Shown: piece after piece, positions 17,633 through 26,605 of the stretch
Numbering within the stretch: the stretch's first letter is position 1
How the letters are laid out: each line of letters begins with the position of its first letter
The notes under the pieces: model-generated
Databases searched by the model: none
Told to the model about the DNA's origin: nothing
What the model saw: the letters and a program-made list of their open reading frames with translations, nothing else
Program-made: the position numbers and the translations under genes
NCBI GenBank assembly: GCA_017543285.1
Contig: JAFYGK010000023.1
Location: forward strand, 1 to 47,257
Reading direction: 5' to 3'
Length of the DNA stretch: 47,257 nt
From: Clostridia bacterium
GTDB lineage: Bacteria; Bacillota; Clostridia; Oscillospirales; Acutalibacteraceae

Positions 17633-18109
17633 ATGACAGATAAAAGCTTAAAGAGATTAAGCCGGGCTGATCTTCTTGAAATATTGGTTGAGCAATCACA
17701 AAAGATAGATCAGTTAGAGCAATTACTGGCCGATGCACATGCAGAATTAGAGAACCGAAAAATCATAATTTCAAAAGCCGGCTCTATCGCCGAGGCTTCC
17801 ATTCATCTCAATCGGGTTTTTCAGGCTGCCGAAGAAGCCGCAAAGCAATACTTAGATAATATTGAGGAGCTTAGCGGCGCGCAGAAAGAAATCTGCGCGA
17901 ATCTGGAAGCGGAAAGCCAGAAAAAAGCCTTCCTTATGCTCGCGGAAGCCAAAAAGCTTAGTGAAAAAATAATAAACGAGGCGAAACAGGAGTCCCAAAA
18001 ATACTGGGATGAAGTCAATAGAAAAGCGCTCCGCCTCATGACCGCTCACAGAGAATTGCAGCAGGTACTCAACGCTATAGAGAATGATAGCGGATCGAAT
18101 ACCTCGTAA
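17633..18109 (+). CDS. Coiled-coil protein of the pilus cluster, function unknown
   Basis: 158 residues from ATG 17633 (AAGGA about 11 bases upstream; ATG 17621 is also in frame but would touch the ribosome binding site). Soluble, no signal peptide. The start KSLKRLSRADLLEILVEQSQKIDQLE followed by LEQLLADAHAELENRK is a helix with leucine heptads. A second long helix spans about 50-155, rich in Ala, Glu and Lys. The pattern recalls DivIVA/GpsB-like or stalk-type coiled coils, and similar small proteins are often found in front of signal peptidase and pilin genes in Ruminococcaceae. I infer a cytoplasmic scaffold that places the secretion or pilus machinery. It ends 36 bases before the signal peptidase gene. 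Confidence 0.8.
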   Translation: MTDKSLKRLSRADLLEILVEQSQKIDQLEQLLADAHAELENRKIIISKAGSIAEASIHLNRVFQAAEEAAKQYLDNIEELSGAQKEICANLEAESQKKAFLMLAEAKKLSEKIINEAKQESQKYWDEVNRKALRLMTAHRELQQVLNAIENDSGSNTS

Positions 18110-18145
18110 GGATTTAATTATCGCAGAACTAAAAGGATGCTGTCA

Positions 18146-18742
18146 ATGAAACGAAAGATACCGCTCGAACTCCCAAAAACTTCCGAACTGAAAACCGAGC
18201 TGAAACGTGAGCAATATAAGCAAAGATATAGGCGAACATTGCGCAGTACCGTATCCGTTCTCATAGTAGTTGCTGCAGTTGCGGTTTTAGCCTCTACGCT
18301 TTGGTTCCCTGCAATAAAAATATTCGGTGACTCTATGTCGCCAACTCTCCGGAAAGGAGAGATCGTTGTTGCGGTAAAGGGCAATTATTATAAGCCAGGC
18401 GATGTAGTCGGTTTTTACTACGGAAACAAGCTGCTGATTAAGAGATTTATTGCTGGACCTGGCGATTGGGTAAATATAGCAAATGACGGAACCGTTTATG
18501 TGAATGATATTGAACTGGCTGAGCCGTATCTGAAAGAAAAGGCATTTGGCGACTGCAATATTAAACTGCCTTATCAGGTACCGGAGGGCAGATATTTTGT
18601 TTTGGGCGATCATCGGGCTATTTCAATTGATTCAAGAAATGCAACCGTAGGATGTATAGCAGAAGAGCAAATGGTAGGCAAAATATTTTTTTGTATCTGG
18701 CCGTTTTCTGAGTTTGGTCAGATCAAGGGAGGCAAGGGATGA
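18146..18742 (+). CDS. Signal peptidase I of the pilus cluster
   Basis: Type I signal peptidase, 198 residues from ATG 18146 (AAAAGGA 8 bases upstream; ATG 18137 is too close to it). A basic cytoplasmic N-terminus of about 33 residues is followed by one membrane span (VSVLIVVAAVAVLASTLWF). The catalytic Ser is in GDSMSPTL (Ser63) and the general-base Lys in LLIKRFIAGPGD (Lys99); the later box GDHRAISIDSRN is present as well. Both catalytic residues are intact, unlike the SipA-type pilus chaperones of streptococci that have lost them. It is probably dedicated to pilin precursors, judged from its place between the coiled-coil protein and the tip adhesin. Its stop overlaps the next start as ATGA. 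Confidence 0.92.
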   Translation: MKRKIPLELPKTSELKTELKREQYKQRYRRTLRSTVSVLIVVAAVAVLASTLWFPAIKIFGDSMSPTLRKGEIVVAVKGNYYKPGDVVGFYYGNKLLIKRFIAGPGDWVNIANDGTVYVNDIELAEPYLKEKAFGDCNIKLPYQVPEGRYFVLGDHRAISIDSRNATVGCIAEEQMVGKIFFCIWPFSEFGQIKGGKG

Positions 18743-21700
18743 GAAAAGATCTTGCAAACACAGTGAAAAAGTACAAACATGAGCATGCTCTCAGGAAAAA
18801 GCGCATTAGCGTTGTGTCTGTCCTTGCCCTTATAGTGGCGATTTCGACCGCGCTGTCCCTGATGCTCCCGGCAGTTACCATGTCAACGATTTGTGGGTTT
18901 AAAGATCATACACACGGTCCGGAATGCTTCATCTCCGTGGATATCCCTGCAAAAAGAAAACTGATCTGCAGTCCGGAATATAATGATGCTTTAATACTTC
19001 ATTATCATGACGATTACTGCTATGACACAGATGGAACGCTGATCTGTTCGATCACAGAAGCAGCAGAGCATCGGCATTCTGACGCCTGTTATTCCGACGT
19101 CAGGACATTGACATGTGAAACGGGAGAATCTTCCGGGCATAAACATGATGACGCCTGCTATGCAGACCGAGCATTGATCTGCAATATGGAAGAGGTCATC
19201 CCGCACATTCATTCGAGCGAATGCAAAGACGGAAGTTGTGAGCTGGAGGCAACCATTAGCCATCAGCACACTGAAGCATGCATTCAAACGACCGAATCAG
19301 CCGAAGAAAGCGTGCTTATCTGTCAGATCCCCGAACATACGCATACTCCCGAGTGCTATCCCGATCAGGGCGCTGTCTGCGGAATCAAAGCGCATACGCA
19401 TACAGATTCCTGCCGCGGCAATGATGGCATCCTCATTTGTAAGAAACCGGAACATGCTCATACGGATGCCTGCAAAAAACCAAAAGGAGCTGTTGAGGAC
19501 GAGAGCTATGCAACAGATCCTTATTCCCGATCGGAATCTGCGGAATATGTTGAAGGCGCTCTTTCTCAGGTGACTATAACCGGGGACTGGGTGAAAGATG
19601 TGCTTGCTGCAGCCAATAGCCGGTTGGGCTGCGGCGAATTGCCGAAGAATTCAAATTCCAGTGCGGGGATTCAACTGGGAAGCCGGTCTGCAGAATGCAG
19701 CTGCGGCGCTGCTGAAGGCGGATCTCATGCGGAAGTGTGCCCTCTTTTCAAATTGAAAGCGCTGAAAGAGGGAGAGAATTATATCTCTATAACTTCTAAC
19801 ACAACCGAAAGCGGCATCTCTGTCATGATATACGGGCATGAATCCTCGTTCGCCTGCCCGAAAGAAGAGATTTATGTGCGGCTCACTCAGCTTAAAGATG
19901 TTGATGACGGGATTGCAGATGCAATTAATGAGCAGATCGATGAAGTATCTGAACTTATGCTCTTTGATATTACTCTTTTTAGGGGTAATGAAGAGATACA
20001 GCCCGCGGGGCCGGTTGTGCTGCGGTTTATCGGCATCGAAAACAGCAATTCTCAAAATGCGCAGACATATCACATAAAGGACAGGGAGAATGCCGATCCT
20101 GTTGAAACGGTTTTAGAGGACAACGGCGTAATTTCTGTAGAAACAGAGCATTTTTCGCTGTTTGCTGTAGCTTTATATAACGGATCGGGTATAAATGTCG
20201 GTAATCATGTAGACATTAACGATCTGGACGTATCGCTGAATTATCGGAGGATCATCAATAACGGTAATGTGGTATCCCCTCCTCCGCAAATCCCGGATCT
20301 GTATGGAGATTTGCAAATACAGTTCAACTTGGAGTGGGCCATAGATCCTGTCAATTTCATCGTTCATTCGGGAGATTATTTTACTGTACCGATTGCTCAG
20401 TTCACAACGGACGATGCTAACGCGTATCTGTCCGCCTATGGACTGGCTTCAAAACCTCTTACGTGGAACGGATATACCATTGGCACCGGAACGCTGCAAT
20501 ATGACAGCGCCACCGGTTGGATGAGCTATCGTGTTGATTTCACTTGGGATTCAATTTCCAATTACATTGAGATCAACGGCAGCGTCACAGGAGAATTCCG
20601 AACACACAATCTGGACAGCGGAAGCCATAATGTGCTTCACGGTACCGGAAGCGGAAGTTACAGTTGGATTCAGATCCCGCCGCCCGTTATTCCGTCAAGC
20701 GGCGTTCACCCGGGCTTGAACCCGAATAATCCGCCGACCGACTCCAAGGAAATGGTATATACCAATCCGGACGGACAGATCATAGATTGGAGAATCAATA
20801 TTGCGGAATTGGCGGACGACCAGTTTAGCGGCAATATAGTTTTTGATGATTATCTTATCGTTGAAGATACTCTGGATCCATATCAAACATTCTTTTCGAG
20901 TGCCAGTTGGTTATACGGAGGCATAAGACTGGAATCCGAGCAAAGAATGTATCTGGTAAATGCGGATGGAACCGGCTTCAGCGGCTATTCATTGGGAAAT
21001 GGCGCAACGGTCGGCATGCTTCGTCTGTCGAACAGGTCATACAATGCATCCTATGGAGCGAGATATATCGATCCGGATAATTATGCCAGTGAAGCAGAAG
21101 CAGAAGCCTATGTTCGTTCTCACGCTAAAACATTTACCGTTGTACACTGCATTGTAAATAACGAAACGGTAGAAAAACTGATCCTGAATCTCGGAAAACC
21201 GGGGGATGACGGATATAAATGGAGCAATTTGGATTTTGATCACGTTCTGCTGCAGCGCAGCAACGTGAGGCTCAATGATATTTGTGATGTTCTGATTCAG
21301 TTGAGGGACGAATGTCAGGATGTTGTGGACGCTAATCAAAACGCCGCATTAACCGATCCTATCGCCTATAATGGCAGGACCTACACTCTGGGACAATGGA
21401 TGGAGTTTGTACAGATTTATCAGAAATCGTATGAGTACTATGTGCAGGATCCTTACATCTATAATTGGAGAATCAATATTTCTACACTGATTAAAAGCGA
21501 TTCAGCTTCCCAGACTACGCCGAATGTGGTCAATAATGCATATATTTACGGCGCTCCCTATAGCACACATTCACTTTCCGCAATGGCGTCAAATATATGG
21601 CAGCAAAGCGTTTCCATGACTTTGGGGCGCAACGATGTGTTTATCGGAAAATATGACGCTATTACCGGGCAGCAGCATTTCAGCGGGCAGAACATGCAGG

Positions 21701-22896
21701 TTGCCAGTCCGATAAGAGCGGCGTTCGAAGTGTACAATTCCTCCGGAAGCCCCCTTACATTTACCCGGTCGTCGCTTATGGAAAACGAATATACCTACAG
21801 TTCATCCGGTACTGTAACGCAGATATGGACCGCAAGAGACGGAAGGCTTTTCCTGCGGAATCTTCCGGTCGGCAGTTATTCTCTGCACGAGGTCGCTGCA
21901 GCCTCACAGTATTACCTCCCGAACGCAAGTGTTCCGGTAGCAACGTTTTCAGTGATGAACTCCGCGAATGGCACTTATGTAGGTGTGGGCAACAATATGC
22001 GGCGCGTGATCTTGGAAAAGGTAGACGCTTTGGATCAGAGCACGGTTCTCGCCGGCGCACAGTTTGAACTATATAAGCTGAACCCGAGCACCGATAGGTA
22101 TGAAAAAATGAGCGGCTTTTCTTCACTGACGGTACAAAACCAGACATTTACTTATTACAGCAGAATCGGTTCGGACCGGATCACAACGAACAGCAATGGA
22201 AAAATCGATTTAAGGGGACTCGAAAGCGGCAGTTATTATCTGAAAGAAGTTCAGCCGCCTCCGGGATATGTTATTTCACCGGAAAATGAAACGATATACT
22301 TTACGCTCTCTCAGGATGCGCAGAATGACGATCTGACTGTTGCAATCGACGGCGGACCGGACTATAAAAAAATCACGGTTGGAAACCATATCGAACCGCC
22401 AAAGGTAAGTCTGACTATTGAGAAGGATGTTACATACGGTAATACGGAAGAAAGTTTCCGGTTCGAAGTAACGCTTGAAGATGCAAATGGCAATTCGGTG
22501 ATTCTGCCTCCGGGATCGCATACGCCTCCCGGAAGCGATGTAAGCTATGTGGCAGCATCGGACGGTACGATCAGTTTCAGCTTGAAGCACGGTCAAATTG
22601 TCATCATTGAGGATATTCCCGCAGGGACTTTTGCAACGGTGAAAGAAATAAACCACAGCGGATACACAACCTTGGTAAAGGAGGGTGATATTCAGCTTAG
22701 TTCTTCGGATGAGATTGCAAATCTGGAAGTAAATACTGACAGAGCGATTACCTACTACAATAACCGCGGTGCAGTTTTGCCCGAAACAGGCGGTATCGGC
22801 ACCGGCCAGTTTTATGCTTTAGGCGCAGTGCTGATAACAGGCGCATTGATGTTGGGCTGCAAACAGAGGCGCAGACGGGAAAGGAGGGCCGAATAG
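18739..22896 (+). CDS. LPETG tip adhesin/pilin with nine HxHxxxC motifs and a SpaA domain
   Basis: Large cell-wall-anchored surface protein, 1385 residues. A basic N-terminus plus hydrophobic segment (about 25-48) is the signal peptide. Residues 57-245 hold nine HxHxxxC motifs (first His57-His59-Cys63, last His239-His241-Cys245), each followed by another Cys in a L-I-C-type strand; a further CSCG..H..C patch lies near 320. A long beta-rich region of about 480-1080 is the likely adhesive part. A SpaA-type domain at about 1093-1200 has the isopeptide pattern (LEKVD, LKEVQPPPGY, VGNHI), and a second Ig-like domain follows (SLTIEKDVTYGN..FRFEVTL). It ends VLPETGG, hydrophobic span, Arg-rich tail. 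It is first of the three LPXTG proteins and the largest, which fits a pilus tip. The start overlaps the signal peptidase stop (ATGA). Confidence 0.92.
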   Translation: MRKDLANTVKKYKHEHALRKKRISVVSVLALIVAISTALSLMLPAVTMSTICGFKDHTHGPECFISVDIPAKRKLICSPEYNDALILHYHDDYCYDTDGTLICSITEAAEHRHSDACYSDVRTLTCETGESSGHKHDDACYADRALICNMEEVIPHIHSSECKDGSCELEATISHQHTEACIQTTESAEESVLICQIPEHTHTPECYPDQGAVCGIKAHTHTDSCRGNDGILICKKPEHAHTDACKKPKGAVEDESYATDPYSRSESAEYVEGALSQVTITGDWVKDVLAAANSRLGCGELPKNSNSSAGIQLGSRSAECSCGAAEGGSHAEVCPLFKLKALKEGENYISITSNTTESGISVMIYGHESSFACPKEEIYVRLTQLKDVDDGIADAINEQIDEVSELMLFDITLFRGNEEIQPAGPVVLRFIGIENSNSQNAQTYHIKDRENADPVETVLEDNGVISVETEHFSLFAVALYNGSGINVGNHVDINDLDVSLNYRRIINNGNVVSPPPQIPDLYGDLQIQFNLEWAIDPVNFIVHSGDYFTVPIAQFTTDDANAYLSAYGLASKPLTWNGYTIGTGTLQYDSATGWMSYRVDFTWDSISNYIEINGSVTGEFRTHNLDSGSHNVLHGTGSGSYSWIQIPPPVIPSSGVHPGLNPNNPPTDSKEMVYTNPDGQIIDWRINIAELADDQFSGNIVFDDYLIVEDTLDPYQTFFSSASWLYGGIRLESEQRMYLVNADGTGFSGYSLGNGATVGMLRLSNRSYNASYGARYIDPDNYASEAEAEAYVRSHAKTFTVVHCIVNNETVEKLILNLGKPGDDGYKWSNLDFDHVLLQRSNVRLNDICDVLIQLRDECQDVVDANQNAALTDPIAYNGRTYTLGQWMEFVQIYQKSYEYYVQDPYIYNWRINISTLIKSDSASQTTPNVVNNAYIYGAPYSTHSLSAMASNIWQQSVSMTLGRNDVFIGKYDAITGQQHFSGQNMQVASPIRAAFEVYNSSGSPLTFTRSSLMENEYTYSSSGTVTQIWTARDGRLFLRNLPVGSYSLHEVAAASQYYLPNASVPVATFSVMNSANGTYVGVGNNMRRVILEKVDALDQSTVLAGAQFELYKLNPSTDRYEKMSGFSSLTVQNQTFTYYSRIGSDRITTNSNGKIDLRGLESGSYYLKEVQPPPGYVISPENETIYFTLSQDAQNDDLTVAIDGGPDYKKITVGNHIEPPKVSLTIEKDVTYGNTEESFRFEVTLEDANGNSVILPPGSHTPPGSDVSYVAASDGTISFSLKHGQIVIIEDIPAGTFATVKEINHSGYTTLVKEGDIQLSSSDEIANLEVNTDRAITYYNNRGAVLPETGGIGTGQFYALGAVLITGALMLGCKQRRRRERRAE

Positions 22897-22977
22897 AGCA
22901 GTACCTCCTCCACGGTGAAATCATGGAGCGTCCGGTTGCAATCAACAATAAAAATAAATAACAGAAAGGAAATCACA

Positions 22978-24459
22978 ATGAAGAAGTTTTTATCAACCCT
23001 TTTGGCTTTGATTATGGCGCTGAGCTTGGGTATTAGCGTTCACGCCGCAGAGGGTGACATCACCATCACCATTCCTGACAACGGCCACACTTATAAGTAT
23101 TATCAGATTTTTACCGGCACGATTGTTACGAATGCTGAGACCAACGAAGAAGAACTGACCGAGATAAAATGGGGCGCTGACGGCATCGGCAGCACCGGCA
23201 CAGGTGTTGACGCTGCTACACTGGAGGCTCTGGTGGCGCTTAACGGCACCGATGCGGCAAACGGCGAAGCTATCATGGCATATGTTTCCGGCTCCGGAAC
23301 GGTGTTTGACGCCAGCCGTGTTGCTGCTGTGGCTCCCGGTTATTACCTGATCGAGGACGTCACCAATGTTCAGGGCATGGATGATTTTGTCAGCCTGTAT
23401 GTGGTCAGGGTCTGCAAGAGCGTCACCGTCTCGCCCAAGGGCGACAAGCCTGAAATCAAAAAGAAGGTCAAGGATATCAACGATTCCGCCGGCACTGCCC
23501 TCACTGATTGGCAGGACAGTGCAGATTACGACATCGGCGATACCGTCCCCTTCCAGCTGACTGCTACCATGCCGGACACCTTTGATGGTTATAGCGCCTA
23601 CAAGGTCGCGTTCCACGATACGCTGTCCAAAGGCTTGACCTTCCAGCCTCAAGGAGGGCTGACTGTAATGATCGGAAATAATGACGTGACCAACAGCTTT
23701 GTTGTCAATTCCGAAATAAACAATGAGACCGGCATCACCACGCTGGTCATATCCTGCGATAACATTTTAGCCCCCACTGTTGGCGCAACTCCCGGGTGCA
23801 GTATTGTCGTTGAATTCAACGCCGTGCTAAACAACCAGGCTGTCATTGGCTCAGCAGGCAACCCCAACGAAGTATATCTGGAGTATTCCAATAACCCCTA
23901 TGATGAAACTACTCCTTCCACCGGCAGAACCCCCACGGATAAGGTCATCGTCTTTACCTACAAGGTCGTAGTAAACAAAGCCGATGAGTCCGGCGCAGCT
24001 CTGACAGGCGCAGGTTTCACCCTGTACAAAAAGGATGCATCTGTTGAAGGCGAAGATAAATACGTAATCGTTGGTTCTGAGATCACGGGCAACAATATGA
24101 CCACTTTCACATGGACCGGTCTGGATGACGGTGATTACAAACTGGTCGAGACCACTGTTCCCGCCAACTACAATAAAATGGAGGATCAGTTCTTCACTGT
24201 TACCGCCGAACATGATGTTGAGAGCGACGATCCTGCTCTGACCAGCCTGTCCGGTGATGCAGTTACCGGCAGTGTGATTATCTTCACATCTGATTCGGCA
24301 GCCGGCTCCTTGACATCCACCATCATCAACAAGTCTGGCGCTGTTCTCCCGGAGACTGGCGGTGTCGGAACCACCATTTTCTATATACTTGGTTCTCTGC
24401 TTGTTGTGGCTGCGGGGATTCTGTTGATCACCAAGAAGCGTATGGCTTCTCGCAATTAA
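22978..24459 (+). CDS. Major pilin subunit (isopeptide-forming, LPETG)
   Basis: Fimbrial shaft protein, 493 residues from ATG 22978 (AGAAAGGA upstream). Signal peptide MKKFLSTLLALIMALSLGISVHA is cut near AEG. The N-terminal domain is followed by KSVTVSPKGDKPEIKKKV, where Lys154 in V-x-P-K is a good candidate for the pilin-motif Lys that sortase C joins to the next subunit. A middle fimbrial domain (about 165-315) precedes a SpaA/CnaB-like domain (KVVVNKADESG, GAGFTLYKKD, YKLVETTVP with the catalytic Glu). It ends in VLPETGGVG, a membrane span and a KKR tail. Codons are more GC-rich and C-ending than in its cluster neighbours, as expected for the most abundant product. A perfect hairpin follows before the sortase gene. 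Confidence 0.94.
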   Translation: MKKFLSTLLALIMALSLGISVHAAEGDITITIPDNGHTYKYYQIFTGTIVTNAETNEEELTEIKWGADGIGSTGTGVDAATLEALVALNGTDAANGEAIMAYVSGSGTVFDASRVAAVAPGYYLIEDVTNVQGMDDFVSLYVVRVCKSVTVSPKGDKPEIKKKVKDINDSAGTALTDWQDSADYDIGDTVPFQLTATMPDTFDGYSAYKVAFHDTLSKGLTFQPQGGLTVMIGNNDVTNSFVVNSEINNETGITTLVISCDNILAPTVGATPGCSIVVEFNAVLNNQAVIGSAGNPNEVYLEYSNNPYDETTPSTGRTPTDKVIVFTYKVVVNKADESGAALTGAGFTLYKKDASVEGEDKYVIVGSEITGNNMTTFTWTGLDDGDYKLVETTVPANYNKMEDQFFTVTAEHDVESDDPALTSLSGDAVTGSVIIFTSDSAAGSLTSTIINKSGAVLPETGGVGTTIFYILGSLLVVAAGILLITKKRMASRN

Positions 24460-24508
24460 CGATAAATACCATCTCACATAGTCGTGCCTAATATAAAATC
24501 AGTTTCTT

Positions 24509-24537
24509 ATCCGGGAGGGGAAGCTCTCCTCCCGGAT
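24509..24537 (+). promoter_or_regulatory. Intercistronic hairpin between major pilin and sortase C
   Basis: ATCCGGGAGG (24509-24518), 9-base loop, CCTCCCGGAT (24528-24537), with no T-run after it. Likely a processing or 3'-end stabilising structure that keeps pilin mRNA in excess over the sortase, rather than a full terminator. Confidence 0.7.
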
Positions 24538-24564
24538 GATGCAGCACTAAGGAGAATCCTGTAT

Positions 24565-25416
24565 ATGAAAAAAAGCAAAAAGTCCGTTATAGTTTTAATT
24601 TTTGTATTTTTTGCAGGCTTGTCCTTACTGCTGTATCCGTCTGTAGCCAACTATTGGAACAGCTCACATACCACCAGTGCCATCGCATCCTATGCTATGG
24701 AAGTATCTGGCATGGATGATGAAGAGGTTCTCAGGATGTTTCAGGATGCTTTGGACTATAATCAGGCTCTGGCCGCTCGAGGTACTTCCTATAACCTTAC
24801 GGAGAAGGAGCGGGTACTGTACAATTCTCTGCTGGATGTATCTTCTACTGGCATTATGGGTTATATTGAGATTCCGATCTTAAGAGTATCGCTGCCTATT
24901 TATCACGGAACCGATGAAGGAGTGCTTCAGATTGCTGTGGGCCATCTGGATTGGTCTTCATTGCCGGTAGGCGGCGAAAGCTCGTCCTGTGTCCTCTGCG
25001 GGCATAGAGGTCTGCCATCCAGCAAGCTTTTTACCGATCTGGACAAGCTGGAGGAGGGCGATATTTTTATGATTTCGGTACTGAATCGTGTTTTAACTTA
25101 TGAAGTGGATCAAATCCGAATCGTGGAGCCCGATGACATAAAAGATCTGGAAATCGTGGACGGCATGGACTACTGCACTCTGGAGACCTGTACTCCCTAC
25201 GCCATTAATACCCACCGGATTCTTGTTCGCGGTCATCGCATTGAGAATGCGGCAGAAGCGCGGTTTGTACAGGTAACTGCGGACGCCGTGATGATAGAGC
25301 CCCTGCTCGTGGCACCCGCTTTGTTCGTCGGTCTGCTGCTGATTTTACTGATCGTGATTGCATTTACGCCCCGTGGCGGCAACCGTAATGAGGAGGACAG
25401 ATATGAAGAAAAATAA
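24565..25416 (+). CDS. Class C (pilin-polymerising) sortase
   Basis: Transpeptidase that joins pilin LPXTG ends to the pilin-motif Lys of the next subunit. 283 residues from ATG 24565, with AAGGAG 10 bases upstream. There is an N-terminal membrane span (SVIVLIFVFFAGLSLLLYPS) and a C-terminal span (APALFVGLLLILLIVIAF) with a basic tail, the class C topology. The catalytic His is in CVLCGHRGLPS, the Cys in TLETCTPYAINTHR and the Arg in ILVRGHR; TLxTCTPYxINTHRxLVRG is the class C signature. The usual DPF/DPW lid motif is not evident. The end overlaps the next gene's start by 14 bases. Confidence 0.95.
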   Translation: MKKSKKSVIVLIFVFFAGLSLLLYPSVANYWNSSHTTSAIASYAMEVSGMDDEEVLRMFQDALDYNQALAARGTSYNLTEKERVLYNSLLDVSSTGIMGYIEIPILRVSLPIYHGTDEGVLQIAVGHLDWSSLPVGGESSSCVLCGHRGLPSSKLFTDLDKLEEGDIFMISVLNRVLTYEVDQIRIVEPDDIKDLEIVDGMDYCTLETCTPYAINTHRILVRGHRIENAAEARFVQVTADAVMIEPLLVAPALFVGLLLILLIVIAFTPRGGNRNEEDRYEEK

Positions 25417-26605
25417 AAAACGGATATTAGGAATAATCTTCTTTTTGCTGCTGACCATGGTGCTTCCGGTCACTGCATTTGCACGAGGCGCGGTGGACAC
25501 AGAGCGTTCAGCTTCCTTGACCGTTGAATGCACCCACGACGGGAATGGGTTATCCGGATTGGCCTTCGGCCTTTACAAGGTTGCAGATATGGATGCTTAC
25601 GGCAGATATACGGCAACGAACTCCTTTTCCGGATATTCGGTTTCTTTGGAACAGGAAACGGCAGATGGATGGCGCGCTCTGGCTGAAACAATCTCTCAAT
25701 ATGTTCTCAGAGATGGAATTCCGGCTTTATACCAGAAGATAACAGACGCCACAGGCCATGTCTCTTTTGCTGAACTCAGTGTGGGCATGTACCTTGTTTA
25801 CGGACACCGATATACCAGCGGGAATTTCGTTTATACTCCCGAACCGTTTCTCATCAGTCTTCCGAGTCTGGACAAAAATGAAGATTGGTTTTATGACGTC
25901 GAAGCAAACTGCAAAGGTGAAGGGTATACCAATCCTCCGGAAACAACCGCTGTGAAGGTCCTGAAAATATGGGATGATGAGGGCCATGAAACAAACCGGC
26001 CGGAAGATATTGTGGTTCAGCTTCTGCGGAATGAAGACGTATACGACACTGTCACTCTGAATGCCGGAAATAACTGGCGCTGCACATGGACGGATCTCGA
26101 TGCGGACTACAAATGGTCTGTTACAGAAAAAACCGTACCCGAAAACTATAATCTGCTTATTGCAAAGGAAGGCATCACCTTTGTGCTGACCAATTCCTAT
26201 AAACCTGCCTTTACAACCGTTGAGGTTGAAAAGGTATGGAATGACAAGGGCTTCGAGAACAAGAGACCGACAGGCGTAGAGGTTCAGCTTCTTTGTGATG
26301 GACAAGTATATGATACGGTCGTCTTAAAGGCCTCTAACAAATGGACATATTCCTGGCCGGATTTGGAGGAAGGCCACGATTGGACGGTAAAGGAAAAATC
26401 CAAACCGGCGGGTTATACGGCAACCATCACACAAAAAGGCAGCAAATTTACAATTTCAAATGCTTATACGCCTTTGCCGCCGGTTGAGCCGGAGCTTCCG
26501 CAAACCGGTCAGCTCTGGTGGCCGGTTCCGGTCCTCCTCTGCCTTGGGTTGGCTTTCTGTGCAGCGGGGTATATATTGAAAAGAAAACAAAGAGATAATA
26601 AGTAA
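25403..26605 (+). CDS. CnaB-domain LPQTG surface protein, probable basal pilin
   Basis: 400 residues from ATG 25403 (AGGAGG at 25391-25396). The signal peptide is KKNKKRILGIIFFLLLTMVLPVTAFA. An N-terminal domain (about 30-180) precedes two CnaB domains in tandem: VKVLKIWDDEGHETNRPEDI... FVLTNSY and VEVEKVWNDKGFENKRPTGV... FTISNAY. Each has the Lys of the first strand, the catalytic Glu (SVTEK, TVKEK) and the Asn of the last strand needed for an internal isopeptide bond. It ends with LPQTGQ, a membrane span and a KRKQR tail. The differing sorting signal (LPQTG versus LPETG) and its place before a second sortase suggest a basal subunit attached to the wall by that sortase. Confidence 0.9.
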   Translation: MKKNKKRILGIIFFLLLTMVLPVTAFARGAVDTERSASLTVECTHDGNGLSGLAFGLYKVADMDAYGRYTATNSFSGYSVSLEQETADGWRALAETISQYVLRDGIPALYQKITDATGHVSFAELSVGMYLVYGHRYTSGNFVYTPEPFLISLPSLDKNEDWFYDVEANCKGEGYTNPPETTAVKVLKIWDDEGHETNRPEDIVVQLLRNEDVYDTVTLNAGNNWRCTWTDLDADYKWSVTEKTVPENYNLLIAKEGITFVLTNSYKPAFTTVEVEKVWNDKGFENKRPTGVEVQLLCDGQVYDTVVLKASNKWTYSWPDLEEGHDWTVKEKSKPAGYTATITQKGSKFTISNAYTPLPPVEPELPQTGQLWWPVPVLLCLGLAFCAAGYILKRKQRDNK

